Shown here: one piece after another, positions 21,950-32,765 of the stretch
How the letters are laid out: each line of letters starts with the position of its first letter
How positions within the stretch are numbered: position 1 is the first letter of the stretch
Assembly: GCA_963920575.1 (NCBI GenBank)
Contig: OY986973.1
Span: 24,391,760 to 24,455,759 of the forward strand
Direction: 5' to 3'
Length of the DNA stretch: 64,000 nt
Source of the DNA: Narthecium ossifragum
Taxonomy: Eukaryota; Streptophyta; Magnoliopsida; Dioscoreales; Nartheciaceae
Translations under genes and position numbers: made by a program
Notes under the pieces: model-generated
What the model was told of the DNA's origin: nothing
Databases searched by the model: none
What the model saw: only the letters and a program-made list of their open reading frames with translations

Positions 21950-22015
21950 GTGGAGTTTCTTTCACTAATATAGCCAATCGGCTCAACTCATCAAAAAAAA
22001 AACATCAGCTTCTAA

Positions 22016-22170
22016 CAAATTGAATAAGAATCCAGTTAGCAAACATGCCACTTCTGATAAGTCTTCTTTGAACTTTCCAGCAGATGGAGTTTGATACGTC
22101 GTGACTTCGGTGGATTCCACATGTGGTTTGAAAGCGACACGTAGTTTAGCTTTGATCAACTTCAAATTTG
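22016..22170 (+). pseudogene. Copia-type gag, continuation after the LINE
   Basis: Immediately after the duplicated target site the gag region resumes (LNKNPVSKHATSDKSSLNF-like). It ends within about 150 bp in a linker resembling the Gag C-terminus. No protease, integrase or reverse transcriptase follows before the 3' LTR. Confidence 0.5.
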
Positions 22171-22669
22171 ATTGGCACTTGCTAAGGTTTAGATTGTTGT
22201 GTTGAAATGAAACCATATAGATCTACATATATCAATCATGCAGATCTAAAACTTTATGTGATTAAAACATACCCGACATCGCTAAATCCTTTTTGAGTGT
22301 GTGGAAGCTTTGATCTTCGACAGTCCCTCTTGTATGTTCTTCTGTTCTTCAGATTTGATCACAGAGATTGGGATTCTTGGTTTCCACTCCCTGGCTACTC
22401 CGTATGTGTGGTAGATGGGAACCCTAAAACCATTCGTAGCCAAGAGGGGACCAAGTCCCTATTTATATTAACAGATAGATAATCCTAACCCATCAAGGAA
22501 TATCTTCTGTTAAGGTATGTAAATATATGGGTTATCACAATCCAACTGACATATCAATTCAAATCAGGATTTGAATTGATCTTGAACTCTTAAACCTTAT
22601 GAACCACTTAAACTTGGTTTGTTGCGAATGTGGTCCACCTTATGTGGACAGATTGGATCAAGTCCAACA
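22171..22669. other. Remnant interior of the copia-type element
   Basis: There is no coding frame of note and no clear polypurine tract. The last bases (AGTCCAACA before the LTR) could be the end of another LTR in the opposite orientation, but this could not be established. Confidence 0.4.
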
Positions 22670-22838
22670 TGTTGGGTTTAGCTTAATTTAGTAATTTAGT
22701 ACTTGGATTAGAGCTTTAATTGGTTGCAGCATCATGCTTAATTAAAGTGAATTCTATATTTTGTTGATAATTGAAGACGATGACTGAGAGAGTTTTGAAA
22801 GAGAGATGTCTCCTTCCAGGCTTCCAGCCTTTGGTTTA

Positions 22839-25175
22839 GGGCACATTTGTTTCATTGGAATGGATTGGAATGAAATGCTGGAATGGAAATGAATTCCATT
22901 GGAATGGAATGGAACGGAATGGAATTACATTGTTTCTGTTTGTTTGCTGCTGGAATGAACGCAGAATTCTGTGAAATCTGACACTTTTGCTATTTGTTTG
23001 GCATTGGAATGGAAACTGTTTCTTGTGACTTTGTCATTTTTTGTGTTTATTTGGTATTGGAATGATGGTTATGGTCACCCCGGAATACCCGTGGTGAGAT
23101 TACCACCCTTTTTTCTTGAAATTGTTTGATTATAAAAACTATGTTCATGTGTATTATGATGCATACCCATATGACATTTATATATTTAATTTAAATATAT
23201 GTATATTTAGAAAATATATATTTGATGCCTTTTTGTTTTTTTTTTTGTTTGAGATGGTGAAAATTTTCAAATTGGCTCATGTGAGGTATTGTTTTATTTT
23301 TTGACAATTGTGTATGGTTGTTCATTTTTAAATATGGTGACTATTTCATTATTTGGAATTAGACATGATCATGGACTCTATTGAACTAGATGACCCTGTA
23401 ATTATATTTCTAAGAGCGAGAAAAATACGAACAAATGTTTTTGAGCCAAAAAATAATACACAACTTCTACGGTAATACCAGAATTTTTATTTGTAATACT
23501 CAATGATTCATTCCTTACATTACAACAATTCACATATAGTGTCAAATTGACATGTTTACAGAAGTGAATGAAAAAAAATGAATTTGTGCATCACTTGTCT
23601 TCCATATATTTGTTGTTGTCTTCGTGGTTGTATACGATTGCAAGATCAAGGGCTCAGAACAATGTCATCATCGCCCTTATGTGGCGGCAATTGGTTGCTG
23701 AACAAACTCGACCTTCCAAATCACCAAGCCACTGCTTCCCTCGTTCCCCATAAGATTTCATCATTTCCCCAGGTAAAACCAGCAAGCATTATAAGGGAAT
23801 CAAACAAGCATCATTTCCCCAAGTAAAACTATTTGTAACATTAAGAAAACCATTTGCATCATTTCCCCCATTAAAACCAATCAGATATAAACAATAAGTG
23901 ATTGGTTGCCATGTATGTGGCTAGCCAAGTAAAACCACCCAAGAAACATAAGGGGATCAAACAAGCATCATTTCCCTTAGTAAACCCATTTGCAACAATA
24001 AGAAAGGAGTTGTAGCTTCACATTTGTACATCAATTGTATCTGGCCATCCAAACCACCCAAGGATCAAGTATATCATCATCTCCCCACACATCAAAACAC
24101 ATTCAGTCCACCAGAAAATTTAAATCACATTCAGTCACCACGAAATTGGCCCATAGTACTTCATTCTAACATATAAGAAAACCATTTGCATCATTTCCCC
24201 CATTAAAATCACAACTAGATCATCAATTTCAAGCAAGTGAATAAAACAAAATGGATAGGTACATTTCCAAGTAAAACCACCCAGCAAGCATAATGGGATC
24301 AAACAATAAGTGGTTGGTTGCCATGTACCTAGCCGTCCAAGACACCAATGCAAGCAATTTAAATATATATCATCATTTCCCCACATATAATATGCAACAA
24401 TTACAGGTACATTTCCAAGTAAAACCACCCAGCAAGCATAAGGGGATCAAACAATAAGTGGCTGGTTGCCATGTACCTGGCCGTCCAAGACACCAATGCA
24501 AGCAATTTAAATATATATCATCATTTCCCCACATATAATAGGCAACAATTATAGGTACATTTTCAAGTAAAACCACCCAGCAAGCACCTCACGGCCGAGG
24601 CTGTGACCTAGATCCGTTGATCCGAGGTTTGGGAAGCACCTCACGGCCGTAAACCCAAGCCGTCACTTTAGATCTGAAGATCCGAGACTCGATCTGGCCA
24701 CGAAGAAGAAGTCGCGTTCGTGGAGGGGAAGATGAGTCACTTCAGAGACATCGAAAGGGTCGCCGGAAACCCTAGAGGCCACGATGAAGTGGAGGAGAGG
24801 GGAAGTGGAAGAGAGGGGATGGGTTGGAGGAGAGGCGCTAGGTGGGCGGATTTGGGTGGGCGGCTGAAACCCTAGGCGGCGAGAGAGAGAGAGGTTTGGG
24901 AGATATCGGGGGAGAGTGAAGATTGGTCGCGAGACTCGCGACTGATGGAATAAAATTTCCATCGATCGCTGGAAATTTGAGTCCAGCGACCGCTGGAAAA
25001 TGTTTATGGCTCTTTTTGGGCCGGAAACATTGGCTGGAAAAAGGGAATCTTGGAAAGTATCTTGGAATGGAATGGAGTGGGTTCCAGCGAAACAAACGGC
25101 TGTAAAATAATTCCAGCGCCCATTTCATTCCATTCCAACCTGGAATGGTCTGTTTTCAGGGAAACAAACGTGCCC
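22839..25175. mobile_element. PIF/Harbinger-like non-autonomous element (2.3 kb)
   Basis: The termini are GGGCACATTTGTTTC and GAAACAAACGTGCCC, inverted repeats of PIF/Harbinger type, next to trinucleotides TTA and TCA that would be a once-mutated 3-bp target duplication. Subterminal GGAATGGAATGG repeats face inward at both ends. No transposase is encoded. The right part (24590-25000) is GC-rich and looks like a former promoter or first exon. Confidence 0.7.
23740..24590. repeat. Degenerate tandem repeats with AAGTAAAACCACCCAG motif
   Basis: A unit of about 147 bp is duplicated almost exactly (24269-24415 and 24416-24562). Older, diverged copies of the AGTAAAACCA...GGGATCAAACAA core lie upstream from about 23760. 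Confidence 0.8.
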
Positions 25176-25595
25176 TCAGTTGTTTTGATAGGACTATTTG
25201 GGAATGATTGGAAAGTGGGATCCACATGTATTAATGAAGGTATACGTGTGTCGTACTCTTGGGGGTTGGGTTGCGGGGTTTCGTCAGTGACTCAGTGGGG
25301 CGGGGGGTGTCGCGGGGCGGCCTTTTCCTATGCCCCGGTTTTGTTTCCAGAGTCTTGTCTTTTGTGCTGAGAATTTTTCTTCTTTCTATTGTTCTTTCGA
25401 TTTAAGTGATTTGAGTTTTGTTTTGTTCGTGGTCGTGGAACAATATTAATTTCTTGTGTTTTTTTTTGTCGAATCACGGTATTGTAGAATCTTTGCGCCC
25501 AACAGGTAAATCATTTATATGTATCAGTTGCCATATCCTAATGGAATGGCGGTCGCTCCTGTGATTTTTGACAATATTATATGACGAGATAATAT

Positions 25596-26642
25596 CTTGG
25601 TCAAATTACACTTTGATACCATGTGGTTTTAGGGATTAACATTCTACTACCCTTATCTTTCAAAATCACATAAAAATACCTCGAAGTTTCAAAACCATTC
25701 ACTTTGGTCCCGACCTCCAGACACCGTCAAGTCATATGACGGTACGTAGATCGGATGGTTGAGAAGCATCGGAATTGGATCAACGGCGAAATGGAGTCGC
25801 CGGAAGTCAAGTTTGGCACAAGAGGGGACGTGAGGACTCGATTCCCGGGGTCTAATTGACGGTCCCGACGCTGAGGGAAACCGCAAGCGGTGGGAGCAGC
25901 AGCGTCGAACATCATCGGGGAGGGCGGAGTCGTCGGAGTGCGACTCCAGAGGAGGTACATGGTTCTTGGGCGGTGGAGTTGAGAGAGGGGGGCGGCGTCC
26001 AGTCCCCGAGGAGGATGGGGGTTGGGGGATGATTGACGTTGAGGGTTTCGTCGGGCGGAGCGGAGAGGGGGGGAGGGTTTTGTCCCGGGTGGCCGTGACT
26101 TTGCCAGAATCTTTGAGACGAGGAGCACTCATCGGTCTTCGTCCTTCCTCCTCCTCGCTCGATGTCGGAAGAGACGAGGGCAGTGGCGCATGCAAGTTCC
26201 TCCTTCACTGCCTGCATCTTCCACAACTCCCTCCTCCCCGTCGCCAAGTTCCTGGACCTCACCGGCCCCGCCTACCTCACACTGTTCGTTGCCTTCCTCG
26301 CGCAGCACCAAGATCCGAGCGGTGCTACTCTGCAGTGACGCAGCGCGTGGAGATCCGGGCGATGCTGCTCGGCGGAGATCTCTCTGTTCTCTCTTCCCAC
26401 GTCAGCAACTTAGGCCATACCAAAACCAGTCAAAATAGAAAAATCAATCAAAATTAATAAAAAACGATCAAAATTGAACACATTGACCTGTTTGTCGTCA
26501 AATCAGAGTAACGGCGTTTGACGACTCAGACTAAATTGTCATATTTTGAAACTATAAGGTAGATTTATGTGATTTTAAAAAATGAGGATAGTAGAATGCT
26601 AATATCTGAAACCACATGGTATCAAAATGTAATTTGACTTAG
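25596..26642. mobile_element. Long-TIR element carrying GC-rich cargo
   Basis: The outer 100-125 bp at each end are inverted copies (left GTCAAATTACACTTTGATAC, right its diverged complement ending GACTTAG). The interior, 25700-26440, is sharply GC-richer than the ends, as expected for captured genic DNA. It includes an ATG frame at 26162 with about 50 codons of hydrophobic protein-like sequence (FHNSLLPVAKFLDLTGPAYL) that I cannot assign. No transposase is present, and no perfect target duplication was recognised. Confidence 0.65.
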
Positions 26643-27090
26643 TATCTTTTTTTGACCTAGTATCTTTTTATCGTCACCGGCGAAGTACTTTTTTTTTTTT
26701 TTGTTAGTAGTTAAGCCTACTGTAATGGCTCATACCAACAAACATCTAGGTTTGCCTAACATACCTTACCAAGCAAAATTACATGAAATCTGTCCAGTTC
26801 TCACCTCACACGCTATCCAACAGCTATGTTTATTCCTATGGAATATGGAAAAGTCAACATTGTCACCGCGGAAGCCACGGATTTCGATAATATTTGTAAA
26901 CCCTTTAACGATGCATAAAACCACGAAGAAAAAACACAAAGACAAATAAAACACAAAAAAAAGGACACTGAGATTTACGTGAAGGACACAAACTTCTTAC
27001 GTCCATGAGAAGAGCACATCGAGATATCCATATTACAAACTAATTTAGAGGAACACCGAGCTTAAGCATCCATACATACCCTCTTCTGAT
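26643..27090. other. Spacer with T-run
   Basis: A run of 14 T at 26689-26702 could be the reversed tail of a short retroposon. Nothing else is recognisable. Confidence 0.4.
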
Positions 27091-27486
27091 TAGGGGTGAG
27101 AATTCGATATATACCGAACTGAAATACCGAATATTGAAATACCATAATTTAAAAAACCGAACCGAATCGAATTAATTCAATACACTAATTTAAAAATCGA
27201 ATCGAATTCATGTAAAAACCGAACCGATCCGAAAAAACTGAAATAATTCGTAGTTTTTTACTTACAATATAAAAACCGAACCAAAATAAAGTATATAATT
27301 TTAAAAATTTCGATATTTCAGTATTTACTGAATTTTAAAAATAAAAACCGAACCGAATACCGAATACCGAATTTTTGATAAAAAAAACCAAACCGAACCG
27401 AATATACCGAAAAACCGAACCGAATTGTTCAGTTCGGTTCGATTCGATTCGATTCTAAAAGTTCAGTTCGGTTTTACTCGCCCCTA
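27091..27486. mobile_element. hAT-type MITE (396 bp)
   Basis: The terminal inverted repeats are TAGGGGTGAG and CTCGCCCCTA. A perfect 8-bp target duplication, CTTCTGAT, sits at 27083-27090 and 27487-27494. The interior is full of CCGAACCGAA / TTCGGTTCGG motifs facing each other, so the whole element folds back. It is too short to encode anything. Confidence 0.9.
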
Positions 27487-27494
27487 CTTCTGAT

Positions 27495-27880
27495 ATCATG
27501 CCAAATAAACCTAAACCCAGTAGGTCTCACCAAATCTATCCGAGACCTACATGATTAGTATACTAGAGATTAATGAGTCCATATGTGACTCATATTCTAT
27601 AAAATAAATAAATAAGAGAATCGGGCTGTACCGGATTTTGAGTCAACGTCTACAAACATTGCGGAAAGAAAGACCTCCGTCATGTAAGTAGTGCCTATAA
27701 TGTAACCTCTCGCCCAAACCGGCTCGCCATTACTCATCCTATCAGCTCAACTATTTAAAGCTCCTTTGTGCATAGGGTAAAAACTGTTACAATTATTTTC
27801 CTTATTAGTTTATTTACATATTTATTTTCTCTAAATTAGTTTTATATATATTTTTAAATTTACATATAGTTATTTCCTAA
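27495..27880. other. No recognisable gene
   Basis: AT-rich spacer with no coding frame or structured repeat. Confidence 0.6.
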
Positions 27881-28083
27881 TCTATCTTATAATATGTTTA
27901 TTTTCCCTAAGTTAGTTTTATATTTTTATGACTCATCATCTGAGTCATAACATTATACACACGTGTCCTACACGTGGCATAAGTTATTATAGAGATAGTG
28001 GGTTGATGTGGCGTAAGTTATTATAGATATAGTGGGGGCGGACAGTTAGCCGTGCCAGTGGCACGCGCCCGCTCACCACCTAG
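27881..28083 (+). mobile_element. Candidate mini-Helitron (203 bp)
   Basis: The 3' end is well supported: hairpin CGTGCC-AGT-GGCACG at 28051-28065, a 14-nt spacer, then CTAG at 28080-28083 followed by T. The proposed 5' end, A followed by TCTATCTTATAATATG, fits the TC-start rule but is a weaker call. Confidence 0.45.
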
Positions 28084-28106
28084 TATATATATATATATAT
28101 ATATAT
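28084..28106. repeat. (TA)n microsatellite
   Basis: A perfect TA run of 11 units directly after the Helitron 3' end. Confidence 0.95.
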
Positions 28107-28421
28107 GAACAGAATGAACATTTTCGAAGAAAGATTTTAACCATATCTCTTGATCAAAATTGTTGGGAATTGGAGCCTCGGAATCTAACCAATCACCGAG
28201 TACCAACTTATTTATCATCACAAGAAGTAGGCAAGCGGATTGTTGCTGCATTCGTGATTGTTGAACAGCCCAAGTATTCTCAAGATGATTAACCACTAGC
28301 AAGACAGCGGTTTAGAAGACATATATTGGATTAAGCAATGGAGTTGCTCTCATCAATCTGAAAATGATCAGGTTACAGAACTATCGTCTCTTATTAGACG
28401 CTTAGCGGGACAAAAATTAAA

Positions 28422-30259
28422 GGCCAAAAAGCACTTTGGTACCCTGTAGTTTCATGATTACAATACTCTAAAGTTACCAAACTGTGCAGTTTAGTACCAA
28501 CCGGCTAACTCCGTTAGTCCATTTGACGGAAAATTAATTTTTTATTATTTTTGACCGGATTTAATCGATTTTGACCATGTTTTAGCCTTCTGATCTCGAT
28601 ACGATGCTCCCCCGGTCACCTCCTCCGGCGACGGAGGTCCACCCGTTCAAGAACCCCAAGCCATCCTTATCATCCCCTTCCGGCCACCATTTTTCGGCGT
28701 GGGTCTTCGCCGCTGTCCTTGCCCTCCAAGTCCTGCTCCTCCTCTCCGCCCGTTCCATCGACTCCCGCGGCCACCTCACCTTCGCTCCTTCACATTCGCC
28801 GGCCGTGGACACCGCCCACGCTTGCCCCTCCGGCCTCGTCTACATCTACTCCCTCCCGGCTATCTTCAACCACGACGTCCTACAAAGCCACGCCACGCTC
28901 TCCAACGACGGACTTGGACGCACCGTTCCCGGAGCCAGACTCGCGGGCTTAGTTCCTCCCGCCCTCCTCTCCGCCTGGCATGCCACCGACCAATTCACTG
29001 TCGAGCTCATCTACCACCATCGCATTCTCGCCCACCCATGCCGCACCTTAAACTCCTCCGCGGCCGCCACCTTCTACGTTCCCTTCTACGCCGGCCTCGC
29101 CGTCGGCCCCATTCTCTTCTCCCCCAATGCCACCTCCTCCGACCGTGACCACATTTGCGCCGTCCTGCTCCAGTGGCTCACCGCCCAGGCCCCATATACC
29201 CACTCCGGCGGGCTAGACCACTACATGGTCCTCGGCCGCATCACCTAGGACTTCCGTCGATCACGCGACGGGGACTGGGGTCCCAGCTTCCTCCACATGA
29301 AGGGCATGGAGAACGTGACGCGGCTGCTCATCGAGCGAAACCCATGGGATGACCGCGACGTGGGCGTCCCCTACCCCACCGGCTTCCACCCCCATTCCGC
29401 CGCCGAACTTCGCCAATGGCAGCGCTTCGTCCTGAGTCGATCCCGTCCGACCCTTTTCAGCTTCGCCGGAGCGGCGCGGCCGGGGTTCAAGGACGACTTT
29501 CGATCTCTGCTCCTCGAGGAATGCAAGCGCTCCGCCGACGCGTGCCGGGCAGTGGACTGTAGCGGCGGGCGATGCGGGAATGGGAGCGCTGAGACGCTGG
29601 GGCTCTTCTTGGGGTCCAAGTTCTGCTTGCAACCAAGAGGGGATAGCTTCACGAGGAGGTCCATGTTCGATTGCATGGTGGTCGGCAGGATCCCGGTGCT
29701 GTTTTGGCGGCGGAGCGCCTACGCCCAGTACGGATGGTACTTGCCCAGCAACCAAGACGAGGATAAGGAGTGGTCGGTGTACATCGACCGGAGAGATGTG
29801 AGGAGTGGCGGGGTGAGTGTGAAGGAGGTGCTGGAGGGGATCGATGAGGAGAGGGCGAGGAGGATGAGGGAGAGGGTGGTGGAGATGATGCCGAGGCTGG
29901 TATACGCCGGAGTGGAAGCTGGTCTTGGGGACGGCGTTAAGGATGCATTCGACGTGGCCCTCGATGGGGTGCTCCGTCGGAGGTGAGCTTCCGGGCAGCC
30001 TCTGGTACCCTTTCTCTCTCACAAGCATTGCCACATCAGCTAAAAAATTGCCACATCAGCTAAAACATGGTCAAAATTGATTAAACCCAGTCAAAAATAA
30101 TAAAAAATTGGTTTACGGTCAAATGGACTAACGGAGTTAGCCGGTTGGTACTAAACTGCACAGTTTGGTAATTTTGAAGTATTGTTTTGCTATTTTTAAA
30201 CTACGTGGTACTAAACTGCAAAATCATGAAACTACAGGGTACCAAAGTGCTTTTTGGCC
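28422..30259 (+). mobile_element. Gene-carrying Mutator-like element (Pack-MULE type)
   Basis: Inverted ends of about 160 bp (left) and 200 bp (right, with a small internal insertion) begin GGCCAAAAAGCACTTTGG and end in the complement. The 9-bp flanks, AAAATTAAA (28413-28421) and GAGATTAAA (30260-30268), match at 7 of 9 positions, as expected for an aged Mutator-type target duplication. The only cargo is a single-exon GT47 gene on the plus strand. No transposase is present. Confidence 0.8.
28604..29986 (+). pseudogene. GT47 exostosin-family glycosyltransferase (MUR3/xyloglucan galactosyltransferase-like), one nonsense codon
   Basis: One frame of 460 codons with a single interruption, TAG at codon 215. 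The N-terminus is short and followed by a membrane anchor at about residues 31-48, so the protein is type II and would sit in the Golgi. The exostosin domain follows (GLVYIYSLPAIFN; TFYVPFYAGL; GRIT-stop-DFRR; LFSFAGAARP; FCLQPRGDSFTRRSMFDCMV; GRIPVLFW). In the family the GRIT-W-DFRR position is Trp, so TGG to TAG is the simplest explanation. MUR3-group enzymes add galactose to xyloglucan side chains during cell-wall synthesis. The whole gene lies between Mutator-type inverted repeats. Exact substrate specificity cannot be read from sequence alone. Confidence 0.85.
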
Positions 30260-30457
30260 GAGATTAAAAATTGAAAAAGCGAGAAGTTGTTTGGTTGCCT
30301 CCCTCCCAAGACTAGAGTAGGCAGGCAACAATCTGAAAGCACTGCATGCTCTCCTAACCAATCTGAAAGCAATAGACTTTAGGCAACATATCTCGATTCA
30401 TGTAACCATGCTAGGACATAAAAGAAAGAAAACAGAGCACCGACGTAGCTAGCTTAA

Positions 30458-32470
30458 TTACCTCCCCAGAAATATGGGGCCAGAGCTCCCCGCATCCGAG
30501 GGATCCCAATCCAGAGTGGTATTGTATATCGCGGACAAGGATACGAGAACCTCCATCATGCCTGGGCGAGCGGATGGGTCCCTAGCGACGCAGCGCTTGG
30601 CCAGCTGAGCCATGGCATATGCTAAATCGAATGGGTATTCCTCTCCCATTCGAGGGTCGATAAAATTCTTAAGCTTGCTCCTAACATCTTCCCCACTGAG
30701 AACTGATTCCACTGACGCCGACAATAGGACCTCCCCTTTCTCTCCACGGGTAGCGCCATCCTTGTTGAGCATTGCTTCTTTACCGGACAAGAGTTCCAGC
30801 ATGACGACCCCAAATGAGAAGACGTCCAGTTTAGGGGAGACGAGCCCGTGCTCGAGGTACTCCGGGGCCATGTATCCCTGAGTACCCACGACGTGTCTAG
30901 TGAGCTCAGCATCGTCCCCAGTCCTTGCAAGGCCGAAATTTGCTACCTTGGCCCTGAAGTCGCCGTCCAGAAGGATGTTGCTGCTCTTCAAGTCCTTGTG
31001 TACGTATGATGGGTTTGCATAGTTGTGAAGATAACTGAGCCCGTCGGCGACGTCGCAAGCGATCTGTATCCTCTGCTTCCAGCTGAGGCATGGATCGCTC
31101 GGGTCCTTCTTGAGGTGAAGCCAGTCGTCGAGCGATCCCCTCTCCGCCAACTCGTAGACCAGGTAAGTGATCCCTTCATGAAGGCAAAAACCAGACAGCC
31201 TGATCACATTGGCGTGGTTGATCCGCTCCAGTATACTGACCTCCCTCGAGACGTCCCCCTCGAGTCTCTTAATGGCCGCGTTGTCCCCGTTGATCACGGC
31301 CCGATAGACAGATCCCCTGATCCTGTGATCATCTCCGAAAGACCCAGTCGCTTCCTTCAGTTCATCCAGCTTGTAAACCGTCAATGACTCGATCACGTCT
31401 CGGATCTCCTCGGACGCCAGAGACGCTGATTTCTTCGAGAGGCCGCCGTACTTGTCGGTTGACTCGCTCACAAACTTCTCGCCTAGAGAAGTAGACTGCT
31501 CGCGTTCAGGCGACCGACGAAGTCGCCAGCAGAACCACCAGAGCAGAAGTCCGCCGCCAAAAAGGACTAACGCACCGGCTCCGATCCCAATTCCAACGAA
31601 GACCCACGTGTTGCTGGAGCCCCCTCCACCGGAAGGGGGGGCGGGGACGGCCGGGACCGCGGGCGGCGGGGAGGATGGGGGCGGTGTGATGGTCGCATTA
31701 TGGGTGGGCTCAGAATGAAGGGGCACGAGAAGGGTCGTGAACGGGTAGATGGTGTCGGAGGAGGTAAGGCTGTTGGCGTCGAGGATAGATTGGAGGGAGG
31801 CGTTGAAGCGGGTAGCGATGGTGGAGTAGTCGTCCCCCCAGGTGACGAGGTAGGTGAGGAGGTACTTGGCGCCGGAGGCGGTCTGCTTGGCGGTGGGGCA
31901 GGCGCAGCGGAGAGGGACGGAGATGGTGAGGCCGACGGTGAGGTTTCGGCTGTCGTGGGAGGGGTTCTGGGCCATCATGGCCTGGCAGGCGGAGAGGCCC
32001 TGGTAGGTGTTGTTGGACACGATGAAGTAAGTCTCATCCGTGGACTTAAAGGTGTAGGAGGCGTTGTGCTGGTAGTAGGTGGAATAGCAGGAGCAGGTGG
32101 TTGGCACGATGACGAGGCTGCCGTCGGGAGCGGAAGAGATGTCTTCGATCCCGTTGAGGGCGGAGATGTTGGGGGCGTTGGCCCCCAGCAGGTAGGCGAT
32201 CTGGACAGGGGAGCGGTAGGGGTCCTCGGCCCGGAAGGTGAGGTAGGACGTGCACGATTTGGAAGCCCCGTTGCAGGCGTAACCGAGCACGGAGGAGGCG
32301 TTGGTCGTGTAGCAGTTAAGCATGTCGTTTCCCTCGTATGGCTGCTGGGCGTGGCAGGGGATGACGGTAAGATGGAGGAGGAGGCAGAGGCAAAACCAGC
32401 CTCCGAGCACAAGAGGCCGCAGGCGCTCCATGCCTGACGGTGAAGGCCTGACCTGAAGGGGGGATGGATC

Positions 32471-32473
<3 letters not shown>
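30458..32473 (-). CDS. LysM receptor-like kinase, LYK4/LYK5 group, probable pseudokinase
   Basis: A single-exon ORF of 671 codons. Met15 is the more likely start because it directly precedes a signal peptide (about 15-42, cleaved near CHA/QQP). The ectodomain holds three LysM-type segments separated by CxC pairs (C127/C129, C190/C192), a Pro-rich stretch (264-282), then a transmembrane helix (about 291-316) and a kinase domain (about 366-655). The Gly loop is degenerate (RIRGSVY), Lys402 and the HKD triad (492-494) are kept, and DFG is NFG (512-514), so catalysis is doubtful. LYK4/LYK5 proteins bind chitin oligomers at the plasma membrane and signal through CERK1-type partners. That role is inferred from the family. 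An (AG)n tract lies just upstream of the start. Confidence 0.9.

Positions 32474-32505
<32 letters not shown>
32474..32505. repeat. (AG)16 microsatellite in the 5' leader of the LysM kinase gene
   Basis: A CT-rich leader tract in gene orientation, immediately upstream of the first ATG at 32473. Such tracts are common in plant 5' UTRs and are length-variable. Confidence 0.9.
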
Positions 32506-32510
<5 letters not shown>

Positions 32511-32765
32511 ATTAGCCTGCTTGGTTCGCTTGGTCTCTGCTATAAGCAAAACAAGCAGCTTGACGGAGGCAGCGAGGGGCTTAATTATTGGGTCAACTTT
32601 CCGTGATTGACTTGATGGGAAGCTAGTGGTGGGCCGTTGGGACGATGACTTCGATCGCTTTGTCCCGGCTGAGCAGTGAGCAGCACTAGAATACAAATAT
32701 TACAAGGGTTAAATATGTATTAGCTTCCTGTAGTTTCTCGTACGTTTTTGGGTTGTTCTACCCGC

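Larger units (their letters stand above)
16113..22001 (+). mobile_element. Nearly complete L1-type LINE (5.9 kb)
   Basis: It is flanked by a 14-bp target duplication, ACATCAGCTTCTAA, at 16099-16112 and 22002-22015, and ends in an A-run of about 10. It has a short 5' leader (16113-16199), ORF1 (16200-17909) and ORF2 (17906-21949). ORF2 is intact apart from two in-frame stops. The long clean duplication and the small number of lesions point to a fairly recent insertion into the dead copia gag. Confidence 0.93.
13373..25504 (+). mobile_element. Degenerate copia-type LTR retrotransposon with three nested insertions
   Basis: The outer ends are TGTTGGG (13373) and CCCAACA (25504), flanked by a perfect 5-bp target duplication, GGTAA, at 13368-13372 and 25505-25509. 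The start of the 5' LTR and the LTR beginning at 22670 align well. Between the LTRs only a broken copia-type gag is left (15450-16112 and 22016 onward). No integrase or reverse transcriptase of its own is visible. Nested inside are a Mutator-like element (13636-15099), a LINE (16113-22001) and a PIF/Harbinger-like element (22839-25175). Element sense follows the gag, which is on the plus strand. Confidence 0.85.
22670..25504 (+). repeat. 3' LTR of copia-type element, split by a DNA element
   Basis: It starts TGTTGGG, ends CCCAACA, and is about 495 bp long once the nested PIF-like element (22839-25175) is removed. The part after the insertion, from 25179, aligns to the 5' LTR. Confidence 0.85.

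Noticed and set aside
25689..26457. Several 80-168 codon frames in the GC-rich interior of the TIR element
   Set aside because: None has a recognisable domain and they overlap in all frames. Recorded only as probable captured cargo.
31700..32437. 245-codon Gly/Val-rich frame antisense to the LysM kinase gene
   Set aside because: Shadow of the GC-rich coding strand of a well-supported gene.
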